Assembly: GCA_905221605.1 (NCBI GenBank)
Contig: CAJNDS010002651.1
Location: 22,501-86,500 of the forward strand
Length of the DNA: 64,000 nucleotides
Reading direction: 5' to 3'
DNA from: Symbiodinium natans
Taxonomy: Eukaryota; Sar; Dinophyceae; Suessiales; Symbiodiniaceae
Position 1 is the stretch's first letter; each line of letters starts with the position of its first letter. The notes under the pieces were generated by a model. It did not search any database. It saw nothing but the letters and a program-made list of their open reading frames with translations, and had not been told where the DNA came from. Positions 10,301 through 18,769 of this stretch are shown piece by piece. Both the position numbers and the translations under genes were made by a program.

Positions 10301-12140
10301 ACCCCTCCACTGCTGAACTGTGCACTTGAGCCACTTCAGACTCCGGCCACAGCTCCTGTGTCCCAGAACGCCCCTGAGTTTCCGTCAACGCCCCCTATCT
10401 CCCCCTATCTCCCCCTCCCTCCCCCGTCCCAACACATCGTGGCTGAGGGCTGCACATCTTCTCATAGACATACGTCCACCTTTGGCTGAAGCTGAGCTTG
10501 GGCACTGGGGGCTTCTGCCGTCAACTACGAAACCTGTGGCGAGCTCTGGGCCTTGCAGGGTGGACTCGAAACGCACAAATCCTAAACCCTAAACCCTAAA
10601 CCCTAAACCCTAAACCCTAAACCCTAAACCCTAACCCTAAACCCTAAACCCTAAACCCTAAACCCTAAACCCTAAACCCTAAACCCTAAACCCTAAAACC
10701 TAAACCCCAGACCGCTGGTGCCTTGTTGGTGCCGAAGGACTGAGATGACGTGCTGCTGGTCATGAGAGGGTTATACAGGGTCGGAATAAATACGGTTTAG
10801 GGTTTAGGGTTTAGGGTTTCGGGTTTCGGGTTTCGGGTTAGGGTTTGAGGGAATTAGGGCCCTACATATACCCTTTAAGGGATTATTATAGAGGGCCCAA
10901 ATTTCTGTTCCCTGATGGTCCCTCTATAATTATACTAGAACTAACCCCCCAAATCCCAGTCTAATTGTTGAGGCATCGTATATCAAGCGGTGGGTTTAGG
11001 CAGCCCGGTACAATCTGGCCGCTTCCTTAACTTCCTATCATCATGCACAAGCGGCAAAAACCCTATGTAAACACCCTAAACCCTAAACCCTAAATCCTAC
11101 ACCCCAAGCCCTAAACCCTGAATCCTATACCCCAAAATCCAGAAAACCGGAGACATCTCTGAGTGAGACGGCTGTGGGCCCCCATCGAAGGCATCCATGT
11201 CCTGACCACCTCGTCGTCGGGTTTTGGTGTTTTGGGGTTTTGTGGTTAGGTTTTAGGGTTTAGGGTTTAGGGCTTAGGGCTTAGGGCTTAGGGCTTAGGG
11301 CTTAGGGCTTAGGGTTTAGGGTTTAGGGTTTAGGGTTTAGGGTTCAGGGTAAGCCTAGACAACCCAAGCCCTAAACCCTTGGGATTCCGGGGTGCGGCCC
11401 ATCTCTGGCATTGGGAACTACCGTAGGAGGGCTTGCGGCGGGGTTGGGCTCGGGGACAAGTTCATATGTACTTGTAACCCTAAGCCCTAAGCCCTAAGCC
11501 CTAAGCCCTAAACCCTAAACCCTAAACCCTAAACCCTAAGCCCTAAACCCTGTAAGTCTGGCTTAGGTGCACGTGCGACCTAGTAGTAAACCCCGCTTGC
11601 CAGTACCAATGAGCGTTCGAGTAAGGCCTCTGCAGGGGCTCGGGGTACGTTCAAGATCGATCATGGTTAAGCCTAAACCCTAAAAGCTAAACCCTAAACC
11701 CTAAACCCTAAACCCTAAACCCTAAACCCTAAACCCTAAACCCTAAACCCTAAACCCTAAACCCTAAACCCTAAACCCTAAACCCTAAAGCTTGCTTAAC
11801 TCTTATTTGGTCAGGAGAAGGAAGTTCTGAGCCCTAAGCAACATCAAGGACGAAGCGATATAAACACTAAGCCCTGAACTTGAATACCGTATACCCCAAA
11901 CACCCATGGACTTTGTGATAGGGTTTAGGGTTTAGGGTTTAGGGTTCAGGGTTCAGGGTTTAGGGTTTAGGGTTTAGGGTTAGGGTTTAGGGTTTAGGGG
12001 TTAGGGGTTAGGGCTTTTCTCTCAGCCCCACACCCCAAAACCCCGAGGCCAGCACACCTGGTAGATCCCAAACCCCCCGCAGAGTCGCCAGGGCCCTGGC
12101 ATTTGCCATCGATGCCACCCCAGTAGAAGTTGTCGCCAAC
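1377..12140 (-). CDS. Acid phosphatase-like metallophosphoesterase, fragmented into mini-exons (runs toward left edge)
   Basis: Calcineurin-like metallophosphoesterase of the tartrate-resistant/purple acid phosphatase type, expected to hydrolyse phosphomonoesters at a two-metal site. Proposed exons, N to C: 12058-12140, 7146-7178, 6025-6066, 5825-5847, 5160-5207, 4606-4655, 3645-3671, 2892-2957, 2250-2271, 1377-1411. Visible motifs in family order: GDNFYWGGI, YHGPLDNLQ, WLGVLGNHDWGGN, WDQMISYTW then NRWFQPALFYKY, VVDYFFL|DTN, DPAHNICG. Every acceptor is AG|G; donors are GT, GC or GA. Junctions 7146/6066, 6025/5847, 5825/5207, 5160/4655, 3645/2957, 2892/2271 and 2250/1411 keep one frame. Missing: exons between 12.06 and 7.18 kb, a piece between YKY and GFVVDY, and the C-terminal GHxH part, which should lie left of the window. 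A minus-strand fragment near 48-8 may be the next exon. Family assignment is from motifs I know, not from a search. Confidence 0.62.
2892..2957 (-). CDS. Phosphatase exon DTNMYDAF
   Basis: 22 codons, DTNMYDAFDPETEPWQMF then DVWE, between CGCCAG|GAC and GAG|GC. It joins in phase to 3645-3671 (GFVVDYFFL, GA donor), giving the family-typical FFLDTN, and to 2250-2271 (DPAHNICG). The latter joins 1377-1411 (TSHNKELKGCE) through a split glycine codon. Confidence 0.58.
3031..3168. mobile_element. Foldback element, family 3
   Basis: AGTACTAGCAATTGCTTCAG at the left and CTTAAGCTCATAGTAGAGTAC at the right, core CTATTCTTCCTTATGAGGGT. Confidence 0.6.
3782..3885. mobile_element. Foldback element, family 1 (GGAGGTTCATG)
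   Basis: Left arm ACTTGGAGGTTCATGGATAC continuing TTCTAAGTAGGGTTA, and right arm CTAACCCTACTTATAAGTAC continuing CCAAGAACCTTCACTTCAAG. Core GGTGACTACGGTTATCACC is itself palindromic. It sits in a phosphatase intron, 100 bases from exon 3645-3671. Confidence 0.78.
4606..5207 (-). CDS. Two phosphatase exons (5160-5207, 4606-4655)
   Basis: The first exon reads WNYLSAWDQMISYTW and ends in one base before GTGGCC. The second starts GC after CATGCAG, reads STNRWFQPALFYKYLG and ends before GTCTGA. G plus GC makes a glycine codon, so the two join without a shift. The W-D-Q-x-I-x-Y-T and R-W-x-x-P spacing matches the part of acid phosphatases that follows GNHD. The intron between them is about 500 nt and contains TTTAGGG arrays. 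Confidence 0.6.
6025..6066 (-). CDS. Exon with GNHD metallophosphoesterase motif
   Basis: Reads WLGVLGNHDWGGN between AG|G and TG|GTTTGC. GNHD is the signature metal-ligand block of calcineurin-like phosphoesterases, and the GG-N context fits acid phosphatases. It joins in frame with the upstream exon 7146-7178 (YHGPLDNLQ, GA donor) and with the downstream exon 5825-5847 (IFKAKHC, GA donor). That exon in turn joins 5160-5207 and 4606-4655. Confidence 0.65.
6073..6152 (+). repeat. (TTTAGGG)n array, 11 units, upstream of the GNHD exon
   Basis: Perfect array that begins 6 bases from the acceptor of exon 6025-6066 on the intron side. Confidence 0.97.
6286..6400 (-). repeat. CCCCTCAA variant array, ~13 units
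   Basis: 8-bp units CCCCTCAA with three CCCCTCCA, a telomere-repeat derivative homogenised locally. Confidence 0.95.
7240..7320 (+). repeat. Family 7 repeat (GGTACCCCTTTT)
   Basis: Shares GGGTATTTCCC, GGGGTACCCCTTT, ACAGAATCCCCTT and AAGGGACCCCCAA with 60371-60456. Internally palindromic around GGTACC. Confidence 0.7.
7785..7950 (-). CDS. Possible short exons upstream of the phosphatase core
   Basis: A C-run acceptor (CCCCCCAG|GG) precedes a segment ending at GTG|GTGAGT, a perfect donor. Another segment ends at GCCC|GTAAGG and reads EAGRGYQLRSLP. No family was recognised. They may supply phosphatase residues between GDNFY and GNHD, or belong elsewhere. Confidence 0.28.
8015..8285 (-). CDS. 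Two possible exons (8203-8276, 8030-8123)
   Basis: One island is open as FDGRGAAKLGELDLSSSS and ends at a near-consensus donor, CTAAG|GTAACA. The next opens after AAGCAG|GC and reads KQPPSFRLVGVVTACCLW, a hydrophobic stretch that could be a membrane anchor or signal. Their phases do not join directly. Coding status is inferred from open frame and splice signals only. Confidence 0.3.
8461..9998. repeat. Three tandem copies of a ~520-bp unit
   Basis: Units start at about 8461, 8983 and 9500 (periods 522 and 517). Landmarks repeated in each are CTCTTTTGGACTCAAG, GGCACTCCAACAGAG, GAGGAGCGGGTGCAGACG and GCGCGTCAGCAATCTC. The third copy stops near 9998, about 20 bases from the 79-codon exon at 10,020. 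Copies carry indels in C-runs and different open frames, so the unit is probably intronic, not coding. Confidence 0.85.
10020..10763 (-). CDS. Exon group of uncertain identity, apparently nested within the phosphatase gene
   Basis: Three candidate exons: 10722-10763 beginning with ATG (MTSSTSSQSFGTNK, GC donor), 10480-10533 (FVVDGRSPQCPSS...) and an unusually long 79-codon exon 10020-10256, phase 0 at both ends, donor GTTAAT. The long exon ends RVTHITSDECAELVSSMREE then a segment with FRVNR, which faintly resembles the N-terminal region of NSUN-type RNA cytosine-C5 methyltransferases. That resemblance is weak and from memory. The group sits between phosphatase exons at 12.06 and 7.18 kb, so it is either an insertion in that protein, a nested gene, or evidence that two genes are being merged. 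Confidence 0.33.
10578..10708 (-). repeat. CCCTAAA array, ~18 units
   Basis: Nearly perfect array between exon candidates 10722-10763 and 10480-10533. Confidence 0.97.
11148..11833 (-). CDS. Exon candidates (11801-11833, 11607-11627, 11148-11201)
   Basis: Reading GSELPSPDQIR (AG|G, GTTAAG donor), ALLERSL (AG|G, GTACTG donor) and DMDAFDGGPQPSHSEMSP (AG|G, GTTTTC donor). They are separated by CCCTAAA/CCCTAAG arrays. Position between phosphatase exons makes them candidates for the linker after GDNFY, but no motif confirms this. Confidence 0.35.
11680..11788 (-). repeat. CCCTAAA array, ~15 units
   Basis: Perfect array bordered on the right by exon candidate 11801-11833. Confidence 0.97.
12058..12140 (-). 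CDS. Exon with metal-site motif GDNFYWGGI (phosphatase)
   Basis: The exon opens after GAAGAG at AG|GTT and reads V-GDNFYWGGIDGKCQ, the metal-binding GDNFY block of acid phosphatases. It closes at CCAG|GTGTGC. A C-rich run (from the G-run at 12169-12186) lies 30-45 nt upstream in the intron and could act as a polypyrimidine tract. Phase 0 at entry, two bases over at exit. The partner exon completing that codon was not identified. Confidence 0.6.
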
Positions 12141-12393
12141 CTCTTCATGCCATCGCATTGCGATTGGGGGGAGGGGGGGGGGGGGTAATTTCTACAACTG
12201 CAACTAGTTTCAGGATGCTTTCTCCGAACAAAAACAATAGCAAAAACACTCCATTGCAACCACGTGTGCGCGCACTATCTCTATTTTTACGAACGATGGG
12301 GTACAGGGCTTAGGGTTTAGAGGGTCTACGTGGTTTAGGGTTTTGGATCCCTTGGGCCACCACACCCTAAACCCTAAACCCTAAACCCGTAAC

Positions 12394-12480
12394 CTTAAAG
12401 CCTAAAGCCTAAAGCCTAAAGCCTAAAGCCTAAAGCCTAAAGCCTAAAGCCTAAAGCCTAAAGCCTAAAGCCTAAGCCTA
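12394..12480 (-). repeat. AAAGCCT variant array, ~12 units
   Basis: Homogeneous AAAGCCT units flanked by CCCTAAA on both sides. Confidence 0.96.
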
Positions 12481-12526
12481 AACCCTAACTCTAACCCTAA
12501 ACCCTAAACCCTAAACACTGCATCAC

Positions 12527-12755
12527 CTGGCCAAGCCCGCGGCATTAAGCACATAGCCGACGCGGTCGTACTCCTTGGCCAGCCCAACACATGCGGGTTT
12601 CCAACGTAACGAGCACCCGGGGGGGGGGGGGAACCATTGTGGGGTTGCCATATTATGAGGATGTGATTTTTAGTATTTTCGGGTGTATCACAGGTATGTA
12701 CCCCCTAGTTTAGGAAATGCCCACGTCAGTGAGTTCTTCAAGCAGTGCTCTGCGC
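12527..12755 (-). CDS. Exon candidates EYDRVGYVLNAAGLA and AEHCLKNSL
   Basis: 12527-12573 opens at CCAAG|GAG and closes at GCCAG|GTGATG. 12725-12755 opens at GGCAG|GC and closes before GTGGGC. They lie directly upstream of the GDNFY exon, where an acceptor-helix segment of the phosphatase N-terminus would be expected. Phases do not join directly to 12140, so an exon may be missing. Confidence 0.38.
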
Positions 12756-12823
12756 CTGCCGAGCCACAAAAAAAAGGACTTCGCGTTGCGTAGTTAAACG
12801 CATGTTGGGCTTCGCGCTTCGGA

Positions 12824-12980
12824 GGTTTAGGGTTTAGGGTTTAGTTAGGGTTTAGGGTTTAGGGTTTAGGGTTTAGGGTTTAGGGTTTAGGGTTTAGGGT
12901 TTAGGGTTTAGGGTTTAGGGTTTAGGGTTTAGGGTTTAGGGTTTAGGGTTTAGGGTTTAGGGTTTAGGGTTTAGGGTTCA
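12824..12980 (+). repeat. (TTTAGGG)n array, ~21 units
   Basis: Nearly perfect TTTAGGG tandem array, interrupted once near 12845 by a shortened unit. The orientation is G-rich on the plus strand. It is one of the longest arrays in the window and borders a gene-poor stretch. Confidence 0.97.
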
Positions 12981-13600
12981 GCATCTTAAGTCCGAGCATT
13001 CACTAGTCAAGCAGCTTGTCAAGCGTTGGAAAAAAATCCCACCCACCCAAGAAACCCATAACATTGAGAAAATATAAAGTTCACTCAATACTTTCCCGGT
13101 AGGCTTAAAGCTCAAAGTCCAATTGGTCCAAAATATTTTAGTTTTTAACGGACCCAACACCCGAAATTTAATTTAAGGCCCGCAATAAGCCCTTTATGCT
13201 CTTAGGGCCCTAAACCCTACGGTTACCCCCCCTTGACCAAAACTAGACTGTGAAAAGGTCGCCGGGGTGGCCCGTCATCAGAATTGAGGGTTAAAAAACC
13301 CTGAAACACCCTGAAAAACATTTGAAAACCTTAATAAAAATTGAAAACTTTGAAAAACCTTGACAGAACGTGAAAAAACTTGAAATCCTGAAGCTGGTGA
13401 AGCTCGGTTTTGGTCAAAAATCCAGAAAACGAGAAGCCACCCAGAACCGTCGATTTCAGTACTAAAAAATCGCATTTTTAACTGGGACCCTTGCCGATCC
13501 TGGGGTCGCCCTCATTTGGGGTGTTTTGGGAGCAAAATTTAGCCCTAAACCCTATGCCCCAAACCCTACGAGCCCTAAACCCTATGCCCCAAATAGAAAA
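12980..13600. other. Intergenic or intronic stretch with no supported gene
   Basis: Unique AT-richer sequence follows a TTTAGGG array. From 13,300 to 13,400 there are degenerate repeats of the type TTGAAAA(C)CTT. From 13,413 the first copy of the minisatellite flank begins. No open frame with exon-like boundaries was seen. Confidence 0.5.
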
Positions 13601-14580
13601 ACCATTTGCCGACGAAGGGGGTCAGGGTTTAGGGCCCCCCCGGGTGGAAAAAAACCATTTGCCGACGAAGGGGGTCAGGGTTTAGGGCCCCCCCCGGGTG
13701 GAAAAAAACCATTTGCCGACGAAGGGGGTCAGGGTTTAGGACCCCCCCCGGGTGGAAAAAAACCATTTGCCGACGAAGGGGGTCAGGGTTTAGGGCCCCC
13801 CCCGGGTGGAAAAAAACCATTTGCCGACGAAGGGGGTCAGGGTTTAGGACCCCCCCCGGTTTTGGTCAAAAATCCAGAAAACAGGAGGCCACCCAGAACC
13901 GTCGATTTCAATACTAAAAATTCGCATTTTGAACTGGGGCCGGGGCCGATCCTGGGGTCCCCCTCATTTGGGGTGTTTTGGGGGGGGCCCCCGGGTGGAA
14001 AAAACCATTTGCCGACGAAGGGGGTCAGGGTTTAGGACCCCCCGGGCGGAAAAAAACCATTTGCCGACGAAGGGGGTCAGGGTTTAGGACCCCCCCCGGG
14101 TGGAAAAAAAACATTTGGCGACGAAGGGGGTCAGGGTTTAGGGCCCCCCCCGGGTGGAAAAAAACCATTTGCCGACGAAGGGGGTCAGGGTTTAGGGCCC
14201 CCCCCCCGGTTTTGGTCAAAATCCAGAAAACAGGAGGCCACCCAGAACCGTCGATTTCAATACTAAAAAATCGCATTTTGAACTGGGGCCGGGGCCGATC
14301 CTGGGGTCCCCCTCATTTGGGGTGTTTTGGGGGGGCCCCCAGATGGAAAAAAACCATTTGCCGACGAAGGGGGTCAGGGTTTAGGGCCCCCCCCGGTGGA
14401 AAAAAACCATTTGCCGACGAAGGGGGTCAGGGTTTAGGGCCGACGAAGGGGGTCAGGGTTTAGGGCCCCCCCGGGTGGAAAAAAACCATTTGCCGACGAA
14501 GGGGGTCAGGGTTAGGGCCCCCCCCCGGGTGGAAAAAAACCATTTGCCGACGAAGGTCATTAGGGTTTAAATATACATAG
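13413..14580. repeat. 54-bp minisatellite nested in a larger tandem unit
   Basis: About 13 copies of a 54-bp unit containing CCATTTGCCGACGAAGGGGG, GTCAGGGTTTAGG and a C-run ending CGGGTGG (copy starts 13601, 13654, 13708, 13762, 13816, then 14004 onward). Blocks of units are separated by a ~130-bp spacer with AGAACCGTCGATTTCA and CTCATTTGGGGTGTTTTGG, at 13413, 13858 and 14211. Since 54 is divisible by three, long open frames with an 18-residue repeat arise on both strands. I treat these as repeat artefacts. Confidence 0.9.
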
Positions 14581-14588
14581 TAAGAGAG

Positions 14589-14702
14589 GGTTTAGGGTTT
14601 AGGGTTTAGGGTTTAGGGTTTAGGGTTTAGGGTTTAGGGTTTAGGGTTTAGGGTTTAGGGTTTAGGGTTTAGGGTTTAGGGTTTAGGGTTTAGGGTTTAG
14701 GG
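14589..14702 (+). repeat. (TTTAGGG)n array, ~16 units
   Basis: Perfect TTTAGGG array immediately right of the 54-bp minisatellite, whose unit itself contains GGGTTTAGG. Confidence 0.97.
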
Positions 14703-14967
14703 GCCCGAGTAAACCCAGCCTGACGGGCTTCGTAACTTGCGGTCTAGGCGACTACAAGGCCTTCAGAGACCCTACCGTGATTTAGGGTTTGGGTTACTTT
14801 GCAGCCCTAAGCCCTATACATGAGCTCACAGCCCTAAGCCCCAAGCGCCCAAACTCGAAACCCCTTGCATTACTCATCTTGAAATCCTTGAGCCCTTAGT
14901 CCCAGCGGTCCTCTTGTGTATCTTTTTTCCGTCAGCTGCTTCGAGGCCATGCCGGCTTGTCCGGTAC

Positions 14968-15021
14968 TTCGATTCTTTCAGGCGGTTTGTTGGGGGAGAG
15001 CTTCGAGTTGCGGGGTCTCAT
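14968..15021 (-). CDS. Possible first exon (ATG)
   Basis: ATG at 15021 opens 18 codons, MRPRNSKLSPNKPPERIE, then a donor GTACCG. No acceptor AG|G precedes the ATG, fitting an initial exon. It could be the start of the gene whose later exons lie at 12.7 kb and below, possibly the phosphatase. Basic, no signal peptide visible. Linkage to any downstream exon is inference. Confidence 0.35.
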
Positions 15022-15124
15022 GAAAGAGCCCTTGAGACCCGAAACTCTAAACCCTAAACCCTAAACCCTACAGGGTTAAAGGGTACCACTGGGCTACCAA
15101 GAAGGCTCTCACAGGGCCAGGGCC

Positions 15125-15470
15125 GCCAGAGCCGCCAAGGCCGACAAAGCCGCGAAACGCGCCGCGCCGTTCCTTGGCAAGTACTGTGACACTCTATCAC
15201 CAACCTGGAACCCTAAACCCTAAACCCTAAAACCCTAAAACCCTAAAACCCTAAAACCCTAATACCCTAAACCCTAAACCCTAAACCCTAAAGCTTCAAA
15301 CCCCAAACCCCAAACCCCAAACCCTAAACCCTAAACCCTAAACCCTAAACCCTAAACCCTAAACCCTAAACCCTAAACCCTAAACCCTAAACCGCCTAAA
15401 CCGCCTAAACCTTTGAACCCTAAACCCGAAACCGCGTCTTGGCGAAGGTTGGACAAGGCCCCTCTGCAAT
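15125..15470 (-). CDS. Two exon candidates (15433-15469, 15117-15175)
   Basis: One opens at GCAGAG|GG and reads ALSNLRQDA before GTTTCG. The other opens at CCAAG|GAA, is glycine-rich (ERRGAFRGFVGLGGSGG) and closes before GTGAGAG. The second island is also open on the plus strand as an Ala/Lys/Arg-rich stretch, so its strand is uncertain. Confidence 0.3.
15206..15400 (-). repeat. CCCTAAA array with CCCTAAAA and CCCAAA variants
   Basis: Continuous C-strand telomere-type repeats with blocks of 8-bp and CCCCAAA variants that are locally homogenised, then about 11 perfect CCCTAAA units, ending in two AAACCGCCT variants. Confidence 0.95.
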
Positions 15471-15876
15471 CGTCAGGTGAAAAAAAGCCCATCCTGGTAG
15501 GTACCAGGATCGCCAAACCCTAAACCCTAAGCCTAGGGTGTGGGGTTTAGGGTTTAGAGTTTAGGGTTCAGGGCTTAGGGTTTAGGGTTTAGGGTGCCCG
15601 AAGCACCCCCCAAAGCGAGGCTGACGTGCGGATGAGGGGGATTAAGGTTCTCAGGGCTTGCTTCTCGAAGTCTTCGGGGGGCCGGGTCAGGCTTGAGGGT
15701 TTAGGGGGTAGTGTTAGGGACGACTGGTGGGGGGTTTCGGGTTTGGGGTGTAGGGTGTGGAGATGAGGGTTGAAGGTTCGGGGTTTAGGGTATGGGTTCA
15801 GGGTTAAGGGGCATCTCCTCTGATGCTCTTTTACAGACATTAGGGTTTAGGTTTTCGGGTTTAGCGTATGTTCCAC

Positions 15877-15922
15877 CAGCAGAGACATTGGGGCTTGAAG
15901 GGTTCACACTCGCAACCGTCAT
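15877..15922 (-). CDS. Possible first exon MTVASVNPSSPNVSA
   Basis: ATG at 15922 opens 15 codons and one base before GTGGAAC. Ser/Pro/Asn-rich and unrecognised. It might instead be an internal exon reached from ATCCAG|C. Confidence 0.3.
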
Positions 15923-16038
15923 GCTGGATCCAACATGGCTAGACACTAAACCCTAAACCCTAAACCCTAAACCCTAAACCGTAAACCCTAAACCCTAAAC
16001 CCTAAACCCTAAAAAACCCAAACCCTAAACCCCAAAAC

Positions 16039-16494
16039 GTGGTGCTGGCCGGCGGCTTCGGTTCGGCTGCCTGCTGGTGTGTGGCGGGTTGTGTGAGTAA
16101 GTTGCAGGGCGGAAAACGACCAGACACAGTTTGTAGGGTGTAGAGTTTCGGGTTTAGGGTTTAGGGTTTAGGGCTACATGCATCTGCCTAAGCCCCAAAC
16201 ACTCTTAACTGGGGGCCCACGACAACTGTAACCCCGACATGTTGTAGCTATACCTATGAGGCCGATGTTGGGAACCCCCAAAACCCTGCTGTCCTCAAGT
16301 CCGGCCCTGTAACCCCTACCCTAAACAATAAACCCTAAAGCCCCTTGTTGGGTGGGTTGCGTCTGCACCCTGCACCCTGCACCCTGCACCCTGAACCCTG
16401 AACCCTGAACCCTGAACCCTGAACCCTGAACCCTGAACCCTGAACCCTAAACCCTAAATCCTACCCGCAGTTTGGCTTTGATGTTTCAGATGTC
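16039..16494 (-). CDS. Exon candidates (16465-16494, 16039-16070)
   Basis: 16465-16494 follows a pyrimidine-rich tract and CCAG|GA, reads HLKHQSQTA and ends before GTAGG. 16039-16070 opens at CAGCAG|GCA, reads AAEPKPPASTT and ends before GTTTTGG. The second island is also open on the plus strand (VVLAGGFGSAACWCV), so it is less certain. Confidence 0.35.
16364..16455 (-). repeat. CCCTGCA then CCCTGAA variant array
   Basis: Four CCCTGCA units, then about eight CCCTGAA units, then CCCTAAA. The variants are sorted in blocks, not mixed, which suggests local copying or slippage. The same CCCTGAA variant forms arrays at 23820-23894 and 33310-33402. Confidence 0.95.
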
Positions 16495-16673
16495 CTGGCT
16501 TGCTCGAGTGAGAGGCTGGAAGGGGGGAAATTGGGGGCCGGGCAGGAGGGGCGCGACTTGAATCCCGAAACCCTAAGCCCTAAACCCTAAACCCTAAACC
16601 CTAGACCCTAAACCCACAACTCTACCCCCTAGCCCTCAAAAACACCCAAAAACCCGAAGCTCTCAAAGGGTAC

Positions 16674-16746
16674 GGAGATGTGGGCCTCTGGGGAGTCGAT
16701 GTCGCACTCAGTGCCGAGGGAGTCGTAGCCGGAAATGTAGTTGTAC
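16674..16746 (-). CDS. Strong exon candidate YNYISGYDSLGTECDI
   Basis: Opens at AGAGCAG|G and reads YNYISGYDSLGTECDI then DSPEAHIS (24 codons), closing before GTACCC. Codon use is GC-ending. No family recognised. Acidic and aromatic, possibly extracellular. It lies between CCCTAAA and TTTAGGG arrays. Confidence 0.5.
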
Positions 16747-17025
16747 CTGCTCTCTTCGGGTCGCTACAAGGGCCCGGAAATGGGTGTAGGGTTTAGGGTT
16801 TAGGGTTTAGGGTGTAGGGTTTAGGGTTTAGGGTTTAGGGTTTAGGGTTTAGGGGCTTAGGGGTTTGTATTGAAACAAGGGGTGGGCCCTTTCTGGGGTT
16901 GGTTCCTTCATAAGGGAACCCGAAACCCTAAACCCTAAACCCTAAACCCTAAATCCTAAACCCCAAACCCTAAACCCTAAACGCTAAACCCTAACCCCCC
17001 CTCCCCGCCCCCCAGATCTAGGCAC

Positions 17026-17069
17026 CCTCCAGATGGATCATCCCATGGATGCGGCGCTCTGGACCACTC
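17026..17069 (-). CDS. Exon candidate EWSRAPHPWDDPSG
   Basis: Opens at GCCAAG|GAG, 14 codons plus two bases, then GTGCCT. No family recognised. The frame upstream (MIVDAAK) is also open, so the acceptor could lie further up. Confidence 0.45.
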
Positions 17070-17577
17070 CTTGGCTGCATCCACGATCATTGATTCAAGT
17101 TCAGGGTTTAGACCCATAAACCCTAAGATGCCGAAGTACCCACCCCCCCCCCCTTATTTGGGGTACTTACAACCCTACTTACGAGTACCCATGAACTTTC
17201 AAGCAAGACACCTCGAAGAAAAATGCCAAGCCGCGGATTTACAGATTTTAGGGCCGTTCAGGGTTTAGGGTTTAGGGTGTAGGGTTCAGGGTTTAACCCC
17301 GAAACCCCAAGCCTGAACCCAAAACCTTAAACCCTAAACCCTGAACCCGAAACCCTAAACCCGAAACCCCAACCTAACCCTAAACCCTAAACCCCAACCC
17401 CCCCCCCCCCCCCCCCCTTCGCTCCAAACCCCAAAACACCAAACCCCAAACCCCAAACCCTAAACCCCAAACCCCAAACCCTAAACCCCAAACCCAAAAC
17501 CCTAAACCCCAAACCCTAAACCCCAAAACCGAAACCCTAAACCCTAAACCATAAACCCCAAACCCTAAACCCTAAAC

Positions 17578-17622
17578 CCAATGCAGCTGTGTCTCGCAGC
17601 CACTTTGGCACTCCTGGAGGGC
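17578..17622 (-). CDS. Exon candidate ALQECQSGCETQLH with telomere-type donor
   Basis: Opens at GTGAG|GCC and runs 15 codons to TGG|GTTTAGG. The donor GT is the first base pair of a GTTTAGGG repeat on the coding strand. Two cysteines in Q-S-G-C context, unrecognised. Confidence 0.45.
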
Positions 17623-17998
17623 CTCACTGGGGTAAACTGCCCTAAGCCCTAAGCCCTAAGCCCTAAGCCCTAAACCCTAAAGCCCTAGACTGGGATTTGG
17701 GGGTTTACGAAAACAGGGGACCTCTAAAAATAGACGCCCCCCAAACAGAAGGATCCCCTTGCAATATGGACCCCAATCAGGGCTTTGGGTCTAGGATTTA
17801 GGGCTTTAGGGGCCTTAAAGACTGCGTGTTAGGGCTAGGGGCGTATGGCTCTTGGGGTATAAGCAAAGGTCCTGCCAGCGGGAGTCTACAAAGAACCTAA
17901 GACAGGTCGACTCACCAAGGCTCCCTGAACCTACCACCCCAAACGATCCTTAATTGGCCGTCGTTATCCTGAACCCTAAAAAACCCTAAGCCCTAAAC

Positions 17999-18264
17999 CA
18001 GAGGCTCTTCCATGTCTCGAGCTGCTCCCAGTTTTGGAGGCTTTTCGGGCGCAGATGACTCTTCGCGATCTAGGGGTGTGGCCCACTTCAATATGGCTGC
18101 AGAAGCGGCTTTTCGGTTCTGAGCCCAAAGCAGGGTCTAGGGGGTTTAGGGTTTAGGGTTTAGGGTTTAGGGTTTAGGGTTTAGGGTTTAGGGTTTAGGG
18201 TTTAGGGTTTAGGGTTTAGGGTAGGGTCTATCGATGCCGTGGCGGATCTTCTGACCAGAAAGCC
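17999..18264 (-). CDS. Exon candidates (18238-18264, 17999-18069)
   Basis: 18238-18264 opens at GCTGAG|G, reads AFWSEDPP and uses a GC donor. 17999-18069 opens after CCCCTAG, reads REESSAPEKPPKLGAARD then MEEPL and ends at CTG|GTTTAG, again a telomere-type donor. The second island is also open on the plus strand as a Met-initiated, Ser/Arg/Gly-rich frame with a stop, so strand is not settled. Confidence 0.4.
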
Positions 18265-18769
18265 CTCAGCCTATCTTGAGACTCATTCGGCTTCCGGGGC
18301 TTTCCCACAAAAGCAGGTGTGTTGATGGTTGCCTTTCGGAAAAGAGCTCTTATCGTGAATCCCTACTCTACTTTGGAGTAGACCATGGAAAACAGTATAT
18401 ACATTTTAGTTCGGGAGAATTAGCTATAACAGAGCCCAGAACCAAAGAACAAGTATTAAAGCATAGCACTCCAAAACTCAGCCTAAACCCCACGCACGGT
18501 GTCCCTTCCAAGGAACCAAGACGGTCTAAACACCCTGAACCCTGAACCCTAACCCTAAACCCTAAACCCGAACCCTAGATCGGCACCGGGAAGGTGGATT
18601 GACACCCCTAACCCTGAGGCTCCCTCCCCCAATAAAACAAACTAAAATGGTTGAGGCTCTAACCCCTAAACCCTCAAAAAGCCCTGAAGCCCCAGAAACC
18701 CGAGCCCTAAACCCTAGCCCTAAACCCTAAACCCTAAACCCTAAACCCCAAACACCCCAACAGCTGAAC

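Noticed and set aside
13526-14463. Long frames with an 18-residue repeat (FADEGGQGLG)
   Set aside because: They follow from a 54-bp minisatellite, are open on both strands, and have no boundaries or known domain.
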